A stretch of 64,000 nt of DNA from Vitellaria paradoxa. Its lineage: Eukaryota; Streptophyta; Magnoliopsida; Ericales; Sapotaceae. Each line of letters opens with the position of its first letter. The first letter of the stretch is position 1. Location: contig CM034243.1 of NCBI GenBank assembly GCA_019916065.1, forward strand, positions 27,740,147-27,804,146. The letters run 5' to 3'. Position numbers and translations under genes: made by a program. This document shows, one piece after another, positions 59,201-64,000 of this stretch. Under the pieces are notes generated by a model. The model did not search any database, was not told the DNA's origin, and saw only the letters and a list, made by a program, of their open reading frames with translations.

Positions 59201-62200
59201 CTCTTATTGTGATAAGTGTCATTTTTAATGCATCCATTTTGGCTCCTGGCAAAAGGGACCTTCACATTAGCCAGGCTATTGAAGGTAAGGGTCTACAACG
59301 ACCTTTTTTTTTTTTTTTTTTTTTAATAAATACCAAACAAAGGAACCTCTTCTAAGAAAGTTGACTTTCACAGGTGGCAAGGGTCCTATTTTAGTGCCCA
59401 ATGCTTACATTGATGTTTCTATTCCTGCCACAATACTGACTTTTACTCCAACCATTGTGACTACTATACCAGAGACATCAAGTGTGGATGCGACCCCTAA
59501 AGTTCCAATGGTTTTATCAAGCAAGAAAGAATTATTTGATGGAGCTACCCCCTTTTTCCTTTCCATTCTTGTATCAGCTATATCATTGTCGTGGCAATAT
59601 ATTCAGTGGGGTCATGATTCAACCACGTTTCCTACGTGTAATGAATTTCCAAATTCTTGCCTCGTTGACGCAAAGTTTGGATGAAAAACCCTTGTAAAGC
59701 TTAACTCTCAAAGAGATGGATGGATTATGTAATGGTTTAAACGTAGTCAGATCTTGTTAGATAGATACTTGCTGGTTAGAGACTAGTTTGCAACAAGCTT
59801 GCCATTTGGTAGAAACCTCTCGCGTTAAAGTCGAACTAACCAAACTTCAACAAGATATTGATACGACTAAGAAGTTGCTCGAAGAAATTAAGAGTGATCA
59901 TGCTAGGTTGACAAGTCTTGCCGAAGCTTTGGAGAAACTTAGTACTGCCACATGGGCTCCTAATGGTAATATACTTGAAAATCTTTTAAAGTAGATGTTT
60001 TCCTCTTGTTTGTGATCCCTGAAAGTGAATTACAGGGTATATGGATGATGTTATTTTGAAAGAACAATCTTGTTTTTTCAAAATATTTTGTCATAAGCAA
60101 ATAAAATACATGGAATCATTTAAAAGCCAATGTCATATGCAGTTTATAACAACATTCGCCGTAAGCAAGAAAGAAAAATTGAGGGACACACCATGACATA
60201 GTCAATTCCAGCTCCCATCTTTGCACTTTTATCAGGATGGTGATTAAACACATTGTCAAGCACGTAGGCCTGATCACTAGCAGACAATGGATCTCCATCG
60301 TTGTACCTGGATACAACATTATTTAATTAGAATACAAGTTATACTAAATCATACTACTAATAAAATATCAGTATGGGGAAAATTTTCCATTATATATTGA
60401 ATGTTCAAAAATCACACACTAGAAAACCCATCTAGGTGCTGTAAAGATACGAATAGCTTCATTTAGATTCAGAAGTCCAACTGTGCTGCTTAGAAGTAAA
60501 TATTTTTTCCCTCTTGCATAAGCACCAGTTGTAATAAGGTCAACAAAAACAATATGCCATCATTATGGACTTTATAAAAGAAATCCATGGATAAGAGTGA
60601 TCCAAGTTGGATGTTTGCAGGGACAACTTAGAGGGCATATTCTTACTCATAGTGGACCATATTCATTAAATAATAGGGAAGGAAAAGTAGAAAAACATCT
60701 CAGTTAACCTCAACTTGAGATGATCATCTTTCATGTCAATCAGAATGTTGTATTTTGGCATTTAAGAAAGTTAAAAGGTAATATTCTTATTTATAAAATC
60801 TAGCAAAGATCAATTGAAGTTACCCAGTCTGATGCATTATTCGTCTGATAGACTGCATAATAGATTCAACATCCAGAAGAATATCCTGTTCCTCTGACGT
60901 GAACATATCCAATCGTTGTCTGGTTGCAGTTAAATTTCCAGGTGCCTTATTTCTCCATTCTCCAGCATTAGAGGAACCCCAACCGCGCGAGTTTTCAGTC
61001 TGCTCTCTTTTATTCTTACCAGTAAACCGTTTTGGATGACCCCACTGAGACTGTCCACCTTCATTGGAACTGCCAATATTTGCAGAACCCCACTGAGACT
61101 GTTCATTCATTCCATTTTGGCTTGGACTCCACAAATTCACAGGAGATTCTTTCTGCTGTTCTGTCTGAGACTGTAGTTCAGCTCTGTTCAGGCCCTCATC
61201 ACTTGAATCCCAAGCAAGGGATGTTTTCGATGGAGTCACCTCTTCTACCTCCAGTGATATTGTAGAGAGGTTATCCTCTGTCGGTGCAGTATCAGCCCCC
61301 AAACTGGACCACCCACACGGCTTTGACACTGTTGTGCCAGCCCCCAGATTTTGATTTTTGCCAGCAAGCCATCCCTTGCTGTCACCAGACTCTTTCTGCT
61401 TTCCTGATTGAGATTGTAAATCAACATTCCACGGGCCATCACTTTTCACAGATCCCCATTCAACAGGAGCTTCTGACAGAGCCACATGTTCTGTTTCCTG
61501 TGTTGCTGAAGAGGGCATATCATCTGTCTGACTTGAATTACCCCCCCAACCGGACCAACCACTTGACTTTGAAACTGTTTTTCCAGCCCAAAAATCTTTC
61601 TTCTTTTCAAATCCCCACTCCTTGCAACTCCTTAATTCATCATTCTGACTGGACTTCCAGGCATTGACAGGTGATTCATCATCTGTCCGAACTGTATTAG
61701 CCCCCCAACTAGACCGACCACTTGGTTTTGACATTGTATTTCCAGCACCCGAATTTTGTTTTTTGGAAACTCCCCACTCCTTGCCACCACTGGGGTCATC
61801 GTTCTGACTGGACTTCCAGGCATTGACAGGTGATTCATCATCTGTCCGCACTGTATTAGCCCCCCAACTAGATCGACCACTTGGCTTTGACATTGTATTT
61901 CCAACACCCAAATTTTGCTTTTTGGAAACTTCCCACTCCTTGCCACCACTGGGGCCATCATTCTGATTGGAGCTCCAGGAATTTACTGTGGAATCTTTCT
62001 GCCATCCTTTATGCAAATTTAATTCAACCTTACTCTGGCCCTCTTCACTGGAAGAACTCGGAACTCCCCAACTGGACCAATTTTTTGAGCTTGACACTGT
62101 TGCGCTATCATCCGCAATTTGTGTTTTGTTAACAGTCCACTCCTTGCCATCAGTGGGATCAATATTTTGAGATTGCATTTCAACCTTACTACCCTCAAAA

Positions 62201-63242
62201 TCGGAAGAACCCAAAGAAACAGCAGTTTTTGATTGAGTTTCCAGTTCTATATCTTGTGCCCTTGTAGAGTGGTTATCTTCTTTCTGGACTGTATTAGCCC
62301 CCCAACCCGACCAACCACTTGCTTTCGACACTGTATTCCCTGAATCCCAATTTTGACCTTTATCTACAACCCACTCCCTACCATTTGACTCGGTATTTGG
62401 AGAAACCTTCTTCCAATTAGATTCAGCAGGCCCGCTCCAATCCATCTTTGGATTATCAAACTTGAACTGGAAATCAGAACTATCTTCAAAGGTAGGCTTA
62501 TCAGAACTATGCTCTGGGGATGGCGCCCATTCCATATCATCAATTTCCATTTCAAAATTATCCATTTCTGCACCAAGACAACCACTTGTCGTTTCCTCTT
62601 GTGAACTACTCCTCACCAAATGAAGAAAGTTATAGACATCAATCTGATCTGGTTGATTCATTGCAACCTTTACTCCCAAAAAAAAAAGGAGAGGGGGGGG
62701 GGGTGTAAAACAGTAACATATCAAAAGATAAAGCTTAACATTAACTGAATTAAAATACAACATTTATTGCTTCCGAATGACAAAAAACCAAATGGGAACA
62801 AAAATCAGATCATGTAAAATACCTCTCTTGTGCCCCAAAGGACATCAAATCGAGAACCTGTGCCAACAGCAACATGTTTCCCCCAAGAACATGAGGCAAC
62901 TATACTCGACAGAGAATCAACATGGCACTTTTCAGCAGCCCTTTCAAAGCATTTCTTTGGCATCTGGAGATTGAAATTAAAGAAATTAAGAGAGGCCATG
63001 GCAATCGGTCGCCAAACCCAAGCATGGTTAAAACATAATCTTTAAAATAAAACGAATTAGTTCCTTACAAACAATGTTGCCTCTGTAAATGGTACTTGAA
63101 CATTTAGTGATCGAGATAATGCTTTTATACCACCACTATTGAAACCAATCATATTCCCGGAACATGTCATACTATTGGCCAAGAGGATAAGATGGTCGTT
63201 TACCACACCTTTTGCAACCATAGAAACTGATGTTGAGAGCCG
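53022..63242 (-). CDS. NRPE1: RNA polymerase V largest subunit NRPE1, C-terminal part
   Basis: Five exons join at exact phase: 63242-63069 (SMTCSGNMIGFNSGG, FTEATLF), 62963-62823 (KKCFERAAEKCHVDSL, SCSWGKHVAVGTGS), 62667-60824 (WG platform), 60306-60192 (DeCL part 1, from YNDGDPLSASDQ to GAGIDYVM) and 53375-53022 (DeCL part 2, SFQESRCFYVVSTDGHKED, then three GW repeats, TAA). The upstream exons lie beyond 64000. The first two exons are the end of the catalytic body. The third has at least fifteen WG/GW pairs, the AGO hook that recruits AGO4-class proteins. The DeCL domain is shared with the chloroplast rRNA factor DCL and is typical of Pol IV/V. Pol V makes scaffold RNA for RNA-directed DNA methylation in the nucleus. 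The frame is intact throughout the visible exons. Confidence 0.93.
54030..54205 (+). repeat. tRNA-derived repeat (possible SINE)
   Basis: Contains a perfect Pol III B box (GGGTTCGAATCCC at about 54128-54140), with no tRNA cloverleaf. Box A is not clear. Could be a SINE fragment or a decayed tRNA. Confidence 0.35.
54570..54724 (+). mobile_element. Au-type SINE, diverged
   Basis: Order of landmarks fits plant Au SINEs: GACCTCAGGGTCATGAGTTC (box B region), GGGTAAGATTCTGTACGTCT, and AGAAGCCCTGTCCACTAGGC near the 3' end. Box A is weak. Confidence 0.65.
55103..55276 (+). repeat. 87-bp tandem duplication
   Basis: 55103-55189 and 55190-55276 are nearly identical (CACATTTTCAGAAGTCCC..CAAATTACTGTGACCCCAC). 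The upstream 54975-55100 has further AGAAGTCCCATTTT copies. Confidence 0.9.
55277..56408. other. intron interior, unassigned
   Basis: A (GA)n run near 55465-55480 and several open but unrecognised short frames. It may be the leader or LTR of the PMD-bearing element. A candidate border is TGTAACAACCTTGGGTTG at 55870, but no partner was found. Confidence 0.35.
56409..56975 (+). repeat. degenerate array of a GCCGCGGGACTTC-like motif
   Basis: About a dozen imperfect copies spaced roughly 30-60 bp: CCGTGGGACC, GCCACAGGACTC, GCCGTGGGAGACTTC, ACCGCGGGACTCC, ACCGCAGGGCTTTTC, GCTGCGAGACTCTC, GCCACGGGACC, GTTGTGGGACTCC, ACCACAGGATC, GCCGCAGAACTTCTC. GC-rich against an AT-rich background. Confidence 0.75.
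57066..58743 (+). pseudogene. broken PMD gene inside the NRPE1 intron
   Basis: The open part 57096-57707 carries a PMD N-terminal half (FTFRKILKKALVLEPI, WSTETHIFIVSFGEIAPTLK, DVTVLMALPTWGEENV). After a TAG at 57706 the reading continues in other frames with LATYLATWLSCHIYEGPP and STPFVQMWLLA, then an open stretch 58135-58743 with SWTFMAENWWHHQL. Several stops and frameshifts are present. It is distinct in sequence from the MULE-borne PMD and resembles the longer PMD type found in retroelements. A Ser/Thr/Pro-rich tail follows. Confidence 0.75.
58744..59994 (+). pseudogene. C-terminal part of the PMD element: S/T/P-rich tail and coiled coil
   Basis: 58774-59290 codes a low-complexity tail (TSPSSHISPSVVSTSPTERP). 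A T-run follows at about 59306-59324, then a further broken stretch. 59788-59994 is open for 68 residues with heptad-like VKVELTKLQQDIDTTKKLLE, a likely coiled coil, ending at a TAG. PMD proteins in transposons often end this way. Confidence 0.5.
60307..60823 (-). other. NRPE1 intron between WG exon and DeCL exon 1
   Basis: Donor GG/GTAACT (60823) and acceptor CCAG/G (60307). The junction codon becomes Gly before YNDGDP. No other content seen. Confidence 0.85.
61651..61970 (-). repeat. 159-bp (53-residue) duplication inside the NRPE1 WG platform
   Basis: Two near-identical in-frame copies offset by 159 bp. Each contains KKQN.GAGNTMSKPSGRSSW and the linker DESPVNAWKSSQND, adding a WG pair per copy. 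Confidence 0.9.
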
Positions 63243-64000
63243 CTGCAAAGTCAGCCAAATTTGGGTCTTCTTCAGAAAGTTAAAAGGAGACGGAACTTTA
63301 AACAAAATTAAAGAAAAAAAATGAGAAGAAAAGAAAATCATGCTATTTCAAGCCCTATCCATAAATCCATAAATACAAGCCCCTTAACACAAACAATAAG
63401 CAATGCAACTAGAAATCATAGGTGGATTCCCAATCACAAAATTAAATAAACGAAAAGGATAAGAGAATCAAGATTAAATTAGATCAACAAATTCAAAAAT
63501 CAGATAAAAGTGACGCCTTGAAAATTTCTCAAGGACATAGAATATTAGACTGATAGAATATTCAATTTTAACCATCTACTACTCAAATTCATACTGTTGA
63601 TCTGACATATGTGACATTCACTTTAGGAAATTACAGACTAGAAAGTATTTTCTACCAGCTTGAGAGAGGGAGAGAGAGAGAGAGAGAGAGTTGGCATTAG
63701 ACTGCACAAAAGCTGTTTTTCATTCTTCTGGCAAATACAGGTAAAAAAGCAGATATCTGTCCACAAAGACAATAACATAAAAATAAAATATTCTATAGCA
63801 GCATTTATCAAAGTATATTGGAGATGCAAAAAATGAATAGCTTGTGCAGAACAACCTATTTTAAAATAGCAGGCACACATGTAGAAAAACAAAGTAATTA
63901 AATGAGCGAACAAAAAAATAAATAAATAAGATGGCCACAAAAGAAGTTCATATATTTAGTGCCAGCCCATATCATACGCACTCTTCCAAATATATGATGT
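63243..64000 (-). other. NRPE1 upstream intron
   Basis: Acceptor TTTGCAG/CGG at 63243. No further exon is recognisable up to the window end. A (GA)n run lies at 63666-63690. Confidence 0.65.

Larger units (their letters stand above)
53376..60191 (-). other. 6.8-kb NRPE1 intron splitting the DeCL domain
   Basis: Donor ATG/GTGTGT after GIDYVM at 60191, acceptor GAACAG/GTTAGT before VSKHTS at 53376. The join restores the DeCL sequence without loss. Inside are a tRNA-like repeat, an Au SINE, an 87-bp duplication, a degenerate GC-rich array and a broken PMD gene on the opposite strand. 53376-54000 and 59995-60191 show nothing recognisable and may be the original intron. Confidence 0.88.

Overview
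The window is nuclear DNA of a flowering plant, probably a woody eudicot. It is AT-rich, has introns with GT..AG borders, and carries plant-only families: the Pol V subunit NRPE1, a PLS-class PPR protein, plant mobile domain (PMD) proteins, Ty1/copia elements, MULEs and an Au-type SINE. The species cannot be told from the sequence.

Layout. 1-5.3 kb holds nested retroelement debris: a Ty1/copia 5' half with its LTR and primer-binding site, an older copia 3' half carrying a MITE, and a LINE tail. 6.7-7.0 kb has the first two exons of a LAF3-like amidohydrolase on the minus strand. Just upstream of its start codon sits a structurally complete 6.37-kb Mutator-like element (7147-13517). It has 108-bp terminal inverted repeats, a perfect 10-bp target duplication, a transposase gene and a captured C-terminal half of a PMD gene. 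14.0-16.1 kb is an ancient PMD relic on the minus strand. 17.7-27.4 kb is a three-copy tandem repeat with a unit of 3.0-3.4 kb. Each copy carries one U3 snoRNA gene on the minus strand, with a plant USE and a TATA box at Pol III-type spacing. 27.4-44.3 kb is AT-rich and mostly non-genic: MITEs, a Harbinger-like 955-bp element, a gypsy tail, a repeat-rich CACTA-like region, and a pseudogene fragment of NRPE1 at 41.6-42.0 kb. 44.3-46.0 kb is an intronless PPR gene on the minus strand. 46-52 kb is repeats, including a clean 1795-bp solo LTR with CTATA target duplications.

53.0-64.0 kb is the 3' part of NRPE1, the largest subunit of RNA polymerase V, on the minus strand. Five exons can be joined at exact phase. 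They cover the end of the catalytic body, a long WG/GW-rich AGO-binding platform, and a DeCL domain split by a 6.8-kb intron. The last exon ends in three 21-residue GW-containing tandem repeats. The big intron carries an Au SINE, a degenerate GC-rich repeat array and a broken second type of PMD gene.

Together, the host genes are NRPE1 (RNA-directed DNA methylation), U3 snoRNA (18S rRNA processing), a PPR gene (organelle RNA) and the 5' end of a LAF3-like gene. Almost everything else is mobile DNA. The strongest points for a second look are the U3 triplication, the MULE-PMD chimera with subterminal hairpin arrays, and the transposon-loaded DeCL intron of NRPE1 with its new GW repeats.
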